Positions 26,651-34,911 of a DNA stretch of 64,000 bases are shown here, in pieces (position 1 is the first letter of the stretch; every line of letters starts with the position of its first letter). Origin of the DNA: Desulforhopalus sp. IMCC35007 (GTDB lineage: Bacteria > Desulfobacterota > Desulfobulbia > Desulfobulbales > Desulfocapsaceae); NCBI RefSeq assembly GCF_005116575.1, contig NZ_SWCN01000011.1:107417-171416 (forward strand), in the 5' to 3' direction. A model generated the notes under the pieces. That model made no database searches. It saw only the letters and a list, made by a program, of their open reading frames with translations, and was not told the origin of the DNA. The position numbers and the translations under genes were made by a program.

Positions 26651-28045
26651 CTATATCTGATTGGACGCAGAATGCGCGGCAATCTTCAAGGCTTCGCTAT
26701 AGGTGGGATAGTTAAAGATATTCTCGATAAAAATATCAATTTTAGCGTTATACAAAAGTGCCATTTGGGCGATGTGAATGATCTCGGTGGCTCCTCCACC
26801 CAAAATATGCACGCCCAGGATTTCCCGGGTGTCTTTGTGGACAATCATTTTCAGCATGCCTTCATGTTCGCCCGAAATCTGTCCCCTTGGCAGTTCGTGG
26901 TACATACATTTTCCGACGACAAATTTATAATCCAGGTCCCGGGCTTCTTCTTCTGTGAGCCCGACGTAGGAGATCTCCGGAATGGTGTAGATACCGATGG
27001 GAAAAATACGGGGAAAGGATTCAACCCGAAGTTTCAGGGCATTGAGTGCTGCAAGACGACCCTGGACTATAGATGTTGCTGCAAGGCTGGGCCAGCCGAT
27101 GACATCTCCCACTGCGTAAATATGCGGGGTTGATGATTGGTAGAGATCGTTGGTTTCAATGTAGTGGTAGGCGTTGAGTTTGATCCCTGCCTTTTCAATG
27201 TGTAAACTTCCGGTATTGGCTTCACGTCCAAGGGCAAAAAAGAGACAATCGGCAGTGTAGGTTGCGCCATTGGCGAGGGTAACCCTGGCACTGTCACCGG
27301 TTTTTTCAATCTTAAAATCCCCGCAACTGTTTATGTATTCGACGTTACCTTTCGGAAAGTTTTTCTGCAGTTCTTCGCTGATTTCATGATCGAGGAATTT
27401 TAATAAACGCTCCCCCCGATCAAAAAGTATGACTTTTACTCCAAGGGCAGCAAAGATCGTGGCATATTCTGAGCCAATAACCCCGCCTCCCATGATGATA
27501 AGGGATTGAGGAATTTTTTTGATGTTTAAAATTGAGGTGGAGTCGACGATAACCTCATGGTCAAAGGGAACATCGACGGGATTGCGTGGCTGGGAGCCTG
27601 TTGCAATAATTATTTTATCGCCAGTAACCTGGATCTGCTGGCTGCCTTCGATCTGGGTGACCTGGAGCATGTGGGAGTCAAGAAAACAACCATTACCACG
27701 AATGATCTCAATACCGTTTCGTTCAAGCTGGGCACTGATTATTGCATGTTCCTGTTGCCGTACGTTATGGAGGCGTTGCTTGAGACGCTCCATGGAGATT
27801 TCGGCATCTTTTGTGGAACAATAGTCCTGTTCAAAGACCTTACGTTTAAGATGACCTGTAAGGTGCAGCACCGCTTCTCTTAAGGTTTTACTCGGAAAAG
27901 TTCCCGTATTCACACAGACGCCGCCAAGGGAACCTTCTTTTTCAAGGACAAGGACTTTTTTCTCAGACTTTGTGGCAGTCATGGCTGCTGCAAGTCCAGC
28001 AGGTCCCGTGCCTATTATGATGAAGTCGTATGCTTTTGTCGTCAT
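26651..28045 (-). CDS. sthA: Soluble pyridine nucleotide transhydrogenase-like flavoprotein
   Basis: A 464-residue FAD protein of the pyridine nucleotide-disulfide family that fits SthA, which equilibrates NADPH and NADH. FAD site IIGTGPAGLAAAMTA near the N-terminus; NAD site MGGGVIGSEYATIFAALG; second FAD motif IYAVGDVIG; C-terminal dimerisation domain with VHILGGGATEIIH. The CxxxxC redox pair is replaced by Cys44 and Thr49 (GGVCVNTGTFPSK), as in SthA, so it is not a disulfide reductase. I chose the ATG at 28045, where homology begins; GTG at 28090 adds 15 unconserved residues. Neither has a strong SD. Confidence 0.85.
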   Translation of the reverse strand: MTTKAYDFIIIGTGPAGLAAAMTATKSEKKVLVLEKEGSLGGVCVNTGTFPSKTLREAVLHLTGHLKRKVFEQDYCSTKDAEISMERLKQRLHNVRQQEHAIISAQLERNGIEIIRGNGCFLDSHMLQVTQIEGSQQIQVTGDKIIIATGSQPRNPVDVPFDHEVIVDSTSILNIKKIPQSLIIMGGGVIGSEYATIFAALGVKVILFDRGERLLKFLDHEISEELQKNFPKGNVEYINSCGDFKIEKTGDSARVTLANGATYTADCLFFALGREANTGSLHIEKAGIKLNAYHYIETNDLYQSSTPHIYAVGDVIGWPSLAATSIVQGRLAALNALKLRVESFPRIFPIGIYTIPEISYVGLTEEEARDLDYKFVVGKCMYHELPRGQISGEHEGMLKMIVHKDTREILGVHILGGGATEIIHIAQMALLYNAKIDIFIENIFNYPTYSEALKIAAHSASNQI

Positions 28046-28423
28046 GGTGATTGCTGTTGTTGGTCCAATGATTTGCACCCTGAAAACCACGATGTGGTCA
28101 CATAGCGGCAGAGATACAGGGTAAATATTCGGGTTTTACAGTCTCAAAACCCAGATCAAATGAAACGCCTATTGAAACGGCTGCAGAGTTGATGAAGGAC
28201 TCAACCCGTGGGAGCGAGTGCTCTGCAGTGGATCTGATAAGAGAGAAAGACTACCATTTTTTATTGCTGTCATAAAGAGATAAAACAAAGGGTAACACAA
28301 TCAGATGATTACAATTTTACAGACCGCCGGCAGCTGGCCGGGTGCAAGGCAAAGAAAGTGTCTCGTGTTTTTTAGTGAGCGCAAATCGATTGGGGTTTGG
28401 CAAAAGTTGAGGTGTGAGGCTGA
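28046..28423. other. Intergenic region upstream of sthA
   Basis: About 378 bases between the ABC ATPase gene end and sthA, both leftward. It should contain the sthA promoter. I see no strong hexamer pair, terminator hairpin or small gene. Confidence 0.35.
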
Positions 28424-29476
28424 TTACTGTCCATTTGGGAGCGGGGGCTGATCGTCAGTTGTAAAGAAATGAAATTTTTCCACAGGAAATTGCAGCCATA
28501 TTTTCTGCCCAAGACTAAAGCTGTCAGAAAAGCAAAGGGCTGTAAGCGAGGTTTGGCCCAGGTCTACGGTGAATCTTGTCAGGGTCCCTTCAAACTGTTT
28601 TGCTGAGACCGTTCCGGGAATTCCATCTGCTATTTCAATATCAGAAAGAACAATGTCTTCAGGACGTATGGTTGCAGTTATTTCTGCAGCGTTGGGGTGG
28701 TTGACTGCAATTGACAGGTTCTGGCTTGTGAGGATTTTATCCTGGATACATCCAGTTATGATATTGGGGTTGCCGAGAAATATGGCCAGATCTGGGTTTG
28801 CTGGTGAGCGAAACAGTTTTTCAGGGCGATCTAACTGGCGAATCTTGCCATGTATCAGTAAGGCAATACGGTCACTCATAGAGAAAGCTTCACTCTGATC
28901 GTGAGTGACAAAGAGCATTGTCGTTGCTGTTTGCCGTTGAAGGCGACGAATCAGATGCTGCATTTTCTGTCGGAGGTCGGGGTCGAGACTACTGAGAGGC
29001 TCATCAAGGAGCAATATCGAAGGTTCAAGCACGAGAGCCCGCGCAAGTGCGACCCGCTGCTGCTGACCACCGGAAAGTTCGTCGACCCTTTTATTGGCCA
29101 GTGGTGTCAGTTCGGTCAGCTCCATCACTTTATGGCATTTTTCAGCTATGGCTTTTGAGTCTATTTTCTGCATGCGCAGGCCAAAACCAATGTTTTCCAG
29201 AACATTTTGAAACGGGAAAAGGAGGGGCTTTTGAAAAAGTAGTACCACATCCCTTTTATCCGCCTTCATTCTAGTGACGTCCATATCATCGAGGACAATA
29301 CTTCCCTGCAGGGGTGGGATGAGACCACCTATGGTCTTGAGTAACGTTGTCTTTCCGGCACCACTGGGGCCAAGCAGGCACAGGAGTTCACCATCGTTTA
29401 CCTGAAGGTCCAGGGCAGTCATGATCGCCTTACTCCCGTAGCCGACAGAAAGATTGTTGAGCTGTAACCTGCCCAT
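28424..29476 (-). CDS. ABC transporter ATP-binding protein (YnjD-like)
   Basis: A 350-residue import ATPase: Walker A GPSGAGKTT, Q-loop LLFQKPLLFP, signature LSGGQQQR, Walker B ILLLDEPLSSLDP and H-loop VTHDQ, then a C-terminal TOBE-like regulatory region (about 250-345: ATIRPEDIVLSD). I take the ATG at 29476, which overlaps the permease stop as TGATG; upstream in-frame residues are not conserved. Last gene of a binding protein, permease, permease, ATPase operon. Substrate unknown; the binding protein points to the YnjBCD system. Confidence 0.92.
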   Translation of the reverse strand: MGRLQLNNLSVGYGSKAIMTALDLQVNDGELLCLLGPSGAGKTTLLKTIGGLIPPLQGSIVLDDMDVTRMKADKRDVVLLFQKPLLFPFQNVLENIGFGLRMQKIDSKAIAEKCHKVMELTELTPLANKRVDELSGGQQQRVALARALVLEPSILLLDEPLSSLDPDLRQKMQHLIRRLQRQTATTMLFVTHDQSEAFSMSDRIALLIHGKIRQLDRPEKLFRSPANPDLAIFLGNPNIITGCIQDKILTSQNLSIAVNHPNAAEITATIRPEDIVLSDIEIADGIPGTVSAKQFEGTLTRFTVDLGQTSLTALCFSDSFSLGQKIWLQFPVEKFHFFTTDDQPPLPNGQ

Positions 29477-30276
29477 CAGCGTATCCCCCTCAATCCCTGG
29501 CGCCCTAAACTCTGTGCGCTTGCCGCAAGGACAACGAAGACAGGGCAAATAAAGATCAGGCTGATAGCAGAAGCAACAGGGCGGTCACCACCATCCATAA
29601 GAGAAAAGAGGAGAATGGGAAGGGTTAGAATTTTTCCTCCTCCGATGATAAGGGTCGAGAGATACTGAGACCATGAGAGGAGGAAGGCAAATAGAGCTGC
29701 TACGGTAACCCCAGGCAGGGTCATGGGAAGTGTTACCCGGACGAAAACCTGCCAGGAAGTTGCGCCAAGGGAGCGTGCTTGTGCCTCGAAGTCGGGATTG
29801 AAATCTGAAAACACACCGCTGATCACATAGATGGAATACGGCAGGCAGAAGGTGAGGTGGACAAGTACAACCCCTAGAAAGTGCTCAGTAAGGTTGAGAT
29901 GCAGGAACCAGAGATGAAGCCCCATGGATGTGGAAAGAGGAGGCACGACAATGGGCAATAAAAGCAGGAGGGCAATGAATTTTTTTCCTTTAAAGTTGTA
30001 CAGTCCAAGTGCTCTTCCTGCAGGGTATCCGATGAAAAGTGAGAGAATACTTGTCGTCAGAGCCACCGAAAAGCTGGCCACGAGGCCACGTATTATCTGC
30101 TCACCAGCGGTTGAAAATATATAATTCCAGGCCCTTAGCCCAAACTTCTGGGGGAGAGCTGCAGGGTAAAACCACTGTTCACTCAGGGACCAGAGAATCA
30201 GCGGGATAAATGGTACGATGATCGTAAACAGAACAAGAACGAATATAGTGTACTGGGCGCTGTTCGTCTTTTTCAT
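29476..30276 (-). CDS. ABC transporter permease 2
   Basis: A 266-residue inner-membrane permease with about six hydrophobic helices and a binding-protein-dependent transport (EAA-type) loop, ARSLGATSWQVFVRVTLPMTL. It overlaps the upstream permease gene by 4 nt and the ATPase gene by 1 nt. In E. coli the YnjC permease is a single fused protein; here two genes share the job. Confidence 0.9.
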   Translation of the reverse strand: MKKTNSAQYTIFVLVLFTIIVPFIPLILWSLSEQWFYPAALPQKFGLRAWNYIFSTAGEQIIRGLVASFSVALTTSILSLFIGYPAGRALGLYNFKGKKFIALLLLLPIVVPPLSTSMGLHLWFLHLNLTEHFLGVVLVHLTFCLPYSIYVISGVFSDFNPDFEAQARSLGATSWQVFVRVTLPMTLPGVTVAALFAFLLSWSQYLSTLIIGGGKILTLPILLFSLMDGGDRPVASAISLIFICPVFVVLAASAQSLGRQGLRGIR

Positions 30277-31181
30277 CTGTTTCGGTTCGGTGTTCTGGTG
30301 AGGTATTCCGAGAGAAGAACGGTAGAAATAACAATAACAGCAATGATTATCCCCAGAGCGACCCCTTCAGGTCTTGCTTTAAGGTCAATGTCGCTAAAAT
30401 TCATATAAGCCCAGACAGGGAGGGTTTGTGGGTAGGTCTGACCGAGCAGATAGGGGATTTCGAAGGCCCCGAAGGTGAATGCAAAAACAATACAGCAGGA
30501 CGCTCCAAGACTCAAACGGATAATAGGAAAAGTAATAGAGAAGAATCTTTGAAGCTTTGTCGCCCCAAGGCTTGCACCCGCCTCAAGCAGCTCATTTCCC
30601 ATATTTTTTAAAACTGTAAGAAGCATAAAGGTGATAAAGGGGATTTCTTTCCAGATGTACACCAGAAGGATACCGACCGACCACTTGTCGTTTACAAGGA
30701 TAGGGAAGGTGTTTTGCACATCCACCGCAAAAAGAAAGGAGCACAATCTGGCTATGAAACCGCTTGGCGCAATGAGTAAAATCATGGAGATTCCAATCAC
30801 CAGATGCGGGGCGGCCAGCGGGATCTGCAGGATAAAATGGATGATCTTGTTGTTTGCGGCCCAGTGGTTGATGGCCACAGCCAGCAGTATACTTGCAATG
30901 GCTGATATTAGGGTGGATGTAAGAGCTATGTACAACGTAAGTCCAAGGCTCGTGGTAAAATCGGGATCCGTCAGCGTTGTGATAAAATGTTGCAGACTTA
31001 AGGATTGTTCTTCTATGCCGGGTTGATAACCGAGAGCCTGGAAAAATCCAATGACCAGACCACCCCCAAAGAGTGTTACGACCACCAAAAGAGCAGGGGT
31101 CAGAAGTAGAATAATACTCTTTTGGGGTAGGGTTGTTTCCTTTGGCGAAACAGGAGGTCGGGAAGCCGGTGCAGTGAACAT
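30273..31181 (-). CDS. ABC transporter permease 1
   Basis: A 302-residue inner-membrane permease with about six hydrophobic helices (IILLLTPALLVVVTLFGGGLV, SLGLTLYIALTSTLISAIA) and an EAA-type loop, GASLGATKLQRFFSITFPII. Its ATG overlaps the binding-protein stop as TAATG, and its end overlaps permease 2 by 4 nt. Together with permease 2 it should form the heterodimeric channel of the importer. Confidence 0.9.
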   Translation of the reverse strand: MFTAPASRPPVSPKETTLPQKSIILLLTPALLVVVTLFGGGLVIGFFQALGYQPGIEEQSLSLQHFITTLTDPDFTTSLGLTLYIALTSTLISAIASILLAVAINHWAANNKIIHFILQIPLAAPHLVIGISMILLIAPSGFIARLCSFLFAVDVQNTFPILVNDKWSVGILLVYIWKEIPFITFMLLTVLKNMGNELLEAGASLGATKLQRFFSITFPIIRLSLGASCCIVFAFTFGAFEIPYLLGQTYPQTLPVWAYMNFSDIDLKARPEGVALGIIIAVIVISTVLLSEYLTRTPNRNR

Positions 31182-32410
31182 TATCTGTTCTTGAGGACTT
31201 GTTTTTGCCAGCCTTTCTCAAGATAGATGAGTACCTCGGCTGGTGGTTCGGGGAGCTGGTGGGCTTGCAGCTCCTCGTCGCTCAGCGTTGCCGGTCCTTT
31301 TGGAAGACTTGAAAATTGGTTTTTCCAGGCGGGATCAGCCTTTACAAGGCTGATTACCGGAAAATCTCCCCAGACATCTTTTTTGGCTTTTTCCAGCTGG
31401 GCCTCAAAAGAGAGAAGAAAATTGGCAACCACCATTGCTGCATATTTGTCTTTTGCATTAAAGGGAATTGCGACGTAATGGGTGTTACTGACGGTTCCCT
31501 CTTCGAAAACATAGGTTCGTACCGTGGGTTGAAAAATACCATCGTCAATGTTTTGGGATGCTGAGCCCTGCTGGTACGAAAATGAAAAATCAACTTGTTT
31601 ATCGGCAAAAAGGGTATCCATTCGTACAGGTGACTCGGGGTAGGTTCTTCCTTCCCGCCACAGGGCCTCTTTCAGCCTGACAAGAGTGGCAAAGGTCTTG
31701 TCTGCAGCATTTTTTAAGTCCTCTTTGGAGTAGTTACCTTGCCATTGCTTTACAGAGCCAGCTTCATGGTAGAATATCTGGCGTACAAAAGCAGAGCCGG
31801 TAAAGTCGGGAGGTGCCGGGTAGGTAAAACGGCCTGGGTTGTTTTGTATCCAGGTAAGAAGGCTTGAAATTGTCCGCGGCGGCGCAGGGGTTCTGGCGGA
31901 ATCGTATATCATTACCAGTTGTGAATTTCCCCAGGGTACTTCCATGTTCTCAACGGGAGTCCCAAAGTCGCTTAAGAGAGCAAGGCTATCGCTGTCAAGA
32001 TTTCTGCTGTTGGGAAGAATGTTGGTCAAAGGACCAGACAGCAGATCAAGTTTTTTGCATGTTCGGAAATTTTCACCGTTAATCCACATCAGATCAACAC
32101 TGCCGCCTTCTACTTTTGCTGCCTGTTTTTCAACGGCCAGCTTACTTACAACTTCAGCAATATCTTGTACCGGTACCTGGCGCAGAATTATGCCGTAGCG
32201 CTCTCGGAGTTCTGTTCTCAGATATTCGTTAACGTAGGTATTGACCGCGGGAGAGCCGCCCCACATGTACCAGTCGACGGTTTTTCCGTGGGCCTGGGCC
32301 TCAATTTGTTGCCATGAAAGAGAGTCAGCGGCAAAAGCACCGCCTACTGAAATGACAACACTTACCAGAAAAGAGAGTAGGGAGGTCCCAATCTGTTGCA
32401 GAAAAATCAT
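31181..32410 (-). CDS. YnjB-like periplasmic substrate-binding protein
   Basis: A 409-residue secreted solute-binding protein. The signal peptide (1-27) has a hydrophobic core LLSFLVSVVISVGGAFA and a likely cut before ADSLSW. The early motif KTVDWYMWGGSPAVNTYVN is characteristic of the E. coli YnjB (COG4134) family; VDLMWINGENF and the iron/thiamine-type type II fold pattern follow. The ligand of YnjBCD systems is not firmly established. It is the first gene of the four-gene transporter operon. Confidence 0.85.
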   Translation of the reverse strand: MIFLQQIGTSLLSFLVSVVISVGGAFAADSLSWQQIEAQAHGKTVDWYMWGGSPAVNTYVNEYLRTELRERYGIILRQVPVQDIAEVVSKLAVEKQAAKVEGGSVDLMWINGENFRTCKKLDLLSGPLTNILPNSRNLDSDSLALLSDFGTPVENMEVPWGNSQLVMIYDSARTPAPPRTISSLLTWIQNNPGRFTYPAPPDFTGSAFVRQIFYHEAGSVKQWQGNYSKEDLKNAADKTFATLVRLKEALWREGRTYPESPVRMDTLFADKQVDFSFSYQQGSASQNIDDGIFQPTVRTYVFEEGTVSNTHYVAIPFNAKDKYAAMVVANFLLSFEAQLEKAKKDVWGDFPVISLVKADPAWKNQFSSLPKGPATLSDEELQAHQLPEPPAEVLIYLEKGWQKQVLKNR

Positions 32411-32477
32411 TGAAGAGCCCTGTTATAGTATAAATAGCATGTGATTTAAAAAACTTCTGCAGGCAAGCCATTGTTGA

Positions 32478-34022
32478 TCAAGATGATATTTCTTCATTCA
32501 AAGCAAGAACGGTGACCATATTGCGGCCATTTTTCTTTGATAAATAAAGCGCACGATCTGCGGTGTTAATGAGCATGCTGGGGTGATGCACAGTGCTGTC
32601 GGGTGTGAGGTGTGAGGCACCGCAGCTGATGGTTATTTTTATCTCCTCTCCATCAATATTTGTGGTAATTGCGGCGACACAGCGTCGCAGTCTTTCGGCA
32701 AAAACCTTCATACCTGAAAAATTAGTTTCCGGTAAAATGACGGCAAATTCCTCCCCCCCATATCTGGCAACGATATCGCTCGGGCGAACCGCTTTGGTGA
32801 TAGCCTCGGACATAGTGACCAGAACCTGATCTCCGGCGGGGTGTCCATAGTTATCATTGACTTTTTTGAAGTGGTCGATATCAAAGAGAAGGAGAGCTAA
32901 AGGGCGACCGTAGCGGTGGACCCTACTGACCTCTTTTGCCAGTATTTCCTGAAAGTATCTGTGGTTGTAAAGATTTGTCAGCCCGTCTCTAAAGGCAAGT
33001 TTTTCCAGCTTGTCGTTTGCTAAACGGAGATCATTTGCAAAAGACTCGGCCTTTTCCTTGCTCTCTTTTAATTCAAGGATGAGCTGTTCATAGGTGAGGT
33101 TGAGTTTGCCAAGCTCGTCGTTTGCTTCCTGAAGCATCTGGGAATACGGCTTGATATCACCCGGATCAATCTCAAAAATTTTTAAAATCTCGATACTTTG
33201 GGTAGCGACCTTGTCGAGGAGAACACGGGTACTCTCAGAATCCAGTGAAAAGAAACCCTCGAGTTTATCCTGCAGCTCCCTCACATTCTGTGCAGTTTTT
33301 TTATCACTATAGATAACCGAAAGCAGGTTTGCGACATCAAGAATAGCTGCTTTTTTTGCGACTTCAGGCGGAGCCAGGCTGGGCTCATGGTGAAAGCGCA
33401 TCGGTTCGGTGATTGATTTCGGGATTCCCCAGTCTTCAAGGAGTAAAGCGCTAAAGTGCTGGTGGTCAAATTGATAATCCTGTCTTTCTGCTTCAATCAG
33501 CCGGACTGTTCTGTCTGCTCCAGTTCGTTTAAGAATTTTGACGTAGTTCTCTCCCTGACAGAGAAACATAACAAGGATTCCAATATCCTGAAGAAGCGCA
33601 GTGACAAAGATATCTTCGTCCTTTTCGCCTATTGCTTCAAATACCAGGTCTGCAGCAACGGCTGTTGTAACAGAGCGTCTCCAGAAATAATCGAAGTCAA
33701 AAAAAGATTTCTCCTCGTTTCTGAGGTCAGCCGCGATAACGAAAGAAAGAGCTATGTTCTTGATGACATTGGTGCCGAGTACTGCCAGAGCCCGGTTGAT
33801 ATTACTTACTTTGGTGGGCAGACCGTAGAAACTCGAATTGGCAAGACGAAGCATTTTACTGGTGAGTGCGGGATCAGTTGAGATGATTTTCTCCAGATCT
33901 TCAAGGGAGAAATCCTCTTTCTGTACAGTGCTCAGAATATGAACGGCAATAGCTGGAGGCGACGGCAACTTTACTGTGCTGTCAAATAGTAGCCAGATAT
34001 CTTCTTTTGATATGGTTTGCAT
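32478..34022 (-). CDS. HDOD-GGDEF signalling protein (diguanylate cyclase)
   Basis: A 514-residue cytoplasmic protein. Residues about 15-215 form an HDOD domain (LPSPPAIAVHILSTVQ, DPALTSKMLRLANSSFYG, VTALLQDIGILVM). A coiled-coil linker (about 270-335) leads to a GGDEF domain (about 340-505) with LLFDIDHFKKVNDNYGH and the active-site motif GGEEF. An RPSD sequence five residues before GGEEF is a canonical I-site, so the enzyme should make c-di-GMP and be product-inhibited. No sensory transmembrane part. It lies 67 nt upstream of the YnjB-like gene on the same strand and divergent from a PilZ gene. Confidence 0.92.
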   Translation of the reverse strand: MQTISKEDIWLLFDSTVKLPSPPAIAVHILSTVQKEDFSLEDLEKIISTDPALTSKMLRLANSSFYGLPTKVSNINRALAVLGTNVIKNIALSFVIAADLRNEEKSFFDFDYFWRRSVTTAVAADLVFEAIGEKDEDIFVTALLQDIGILVMFLCQGENYVKILKRTGADRTVRLIEAERQDYQFDHQHFSALLLEDWGIPKSITEPMRFHHEPSLAPPEVAKKAAILDVANLLSVIYSDKKTAQNVRELQDKLEGFFSLDSESTRVLLDKVATQSIEILKIFEIDPGDIKPYSQMLQEANDELGKLNLTYEQLILELKESKEKAESFANDLRLANDKLEKLAFRDGLTNLYNHRYFQEILAKEVSRVHRYGRPLALLLFDIDHFKKVNDNYGHPAGDQVLVTMSEAITKAVRPSDIVARYGGEEFAVILPETNFSGMKVFAERLRRCVAAITTNIDGEEIKITISCGASHLTPDSTVHHPSMLINTADRALYLSKKNGRNMVTVLALNEEISS

Positions 34023-34394
34023 TGGTGCCCTTGCTGATAGAGAGTGTATTTTTTATCTGTCACATCATATCGTGAGCTTGGGAAATTGTCCATAAATATG
34101 AACAATTAGCTATTGGACGAGTCTCTTTAGTGAAAAAAATGTGATCGTAAGAAGAAAGAGAACAGTTTTGGCTGGAGCTAAAAATACCGTGTGAAACTTA
34201 TAGGATACATAAAAAAATTCTGCAAATGGATCTTGTGCAGAAGGTAAAGGCCAAGATAAATTTGTATTTCTCTCTTCCATAAGTATTCTTATAGTAAGGC
34301 TTATGCAATTATTTATTTCATTGTTACCTGGGAAGTATTTGGCGGATGGTTTCGTCAGATAATATTGAATTAAATGTCTGCAGTGGAGGGTACG
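34023..34394. other. Divergent region between HDOD-GGDEF and PilZ genes
   Basis: 372 AT-rich bases shared by two outward-facing genes that make and sense c-di-GMP. Promoters for both must lie here. I see no clear palindrome or consensus promoter. Confidence 0.4.
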
Positions 34395-34820
34395 ATGGCT
34401 TCGAAATGGGACAAAATTCCTTCTATTCCGGATCTGGAAGTTGATTGGGAGTATAAACCAGAGACATCTCTTGGAAATCGAAACAGCAAACGACTGGCAC
34501 AAAAGGATTTACGCAATCTCTTCGATGTTGAATATACACCTGTTAAAATGATAACGGCCACTGCAGAAATGAGTGGGCGTCTGGTGGATATCAGCCAGAA
34601 AGGATTTGCGGTTCTGCTTGAAAAAGGCCTGCAGGTTGGAGAGACCGGCAAGGTTGGCTTTCACCTGGGAAAAGAGACCATAGTCTCGAAAGCAATCGCT
34701 AAAAACAGTGTAAAACTGCCTACACATCATAGAGTGGGGATGGCCTTTGTTGGTCTTTCAGGTGAGCTGGAAAATTATATCGCCGAACTGGTTACAGCAA
34801 AGAGTTTCAGGTCTGTATGA
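34395..34820 (+). CDS. PilZ domain protein (c-di-GMP receptor)
   Basis: A 141-residue single-domain PilZ protein. Arg29-x3-Arg33 (RNSKR) and Asp65-x-Ser-x-x-Gly70 (DISQKG) are the two c-di-GMP-binding motifs at their usual separation; VGMAFVGLSGELENYI is a typical PilZ ending. I chose ATG 34395 because GGAGG at 34385-34389 lies 5 nt upstream; the frame could be opened at 34374 without an SD. It diverges from a diguanylate cyclase gene, suggesting a local signalling pair. Output target unknown. Confidence 0.85.
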   Translation: MASKWDKIPSIPDLEVDWEYKPETSLGNRNSKRLAQKDLRNLFDVEYTPVKMITATAEMSGRLVDISQKGFAVLLEKGLQVGETGKVGFHLGKETIVSKAIAKNSVKLPTHHRVGMAFVGLSGELENYIAELVTAKSFRSV

Positions 34821-34862
34821 AGACTGCATGTTGAGTACTGCGGGTAATAAGAGCAGAAAAAG

Positions 34863-34897
34863 CAATGGCCCCGATTGTATGACAATCGGGGCCATTG
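34863..34897. terminator. Strong terminator between PilZ and carboxylase genes
   Basis: CAATGGCCCCGATTGT (34863-34878) and ACAATCGGGGCCATTG (34882-34897) form a perfect 16-bp stem with a 3-nt loop. On the minus strand it is followed by CTTTTTCT, a good terminator for the carboxyltransferase operon, which ends 15 nt away. It can also stop transcription coming from the PilZ gene. Confidence 0.88.
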
Positions 34898-34911
34898 TTG
34901 TATCGACAGGG

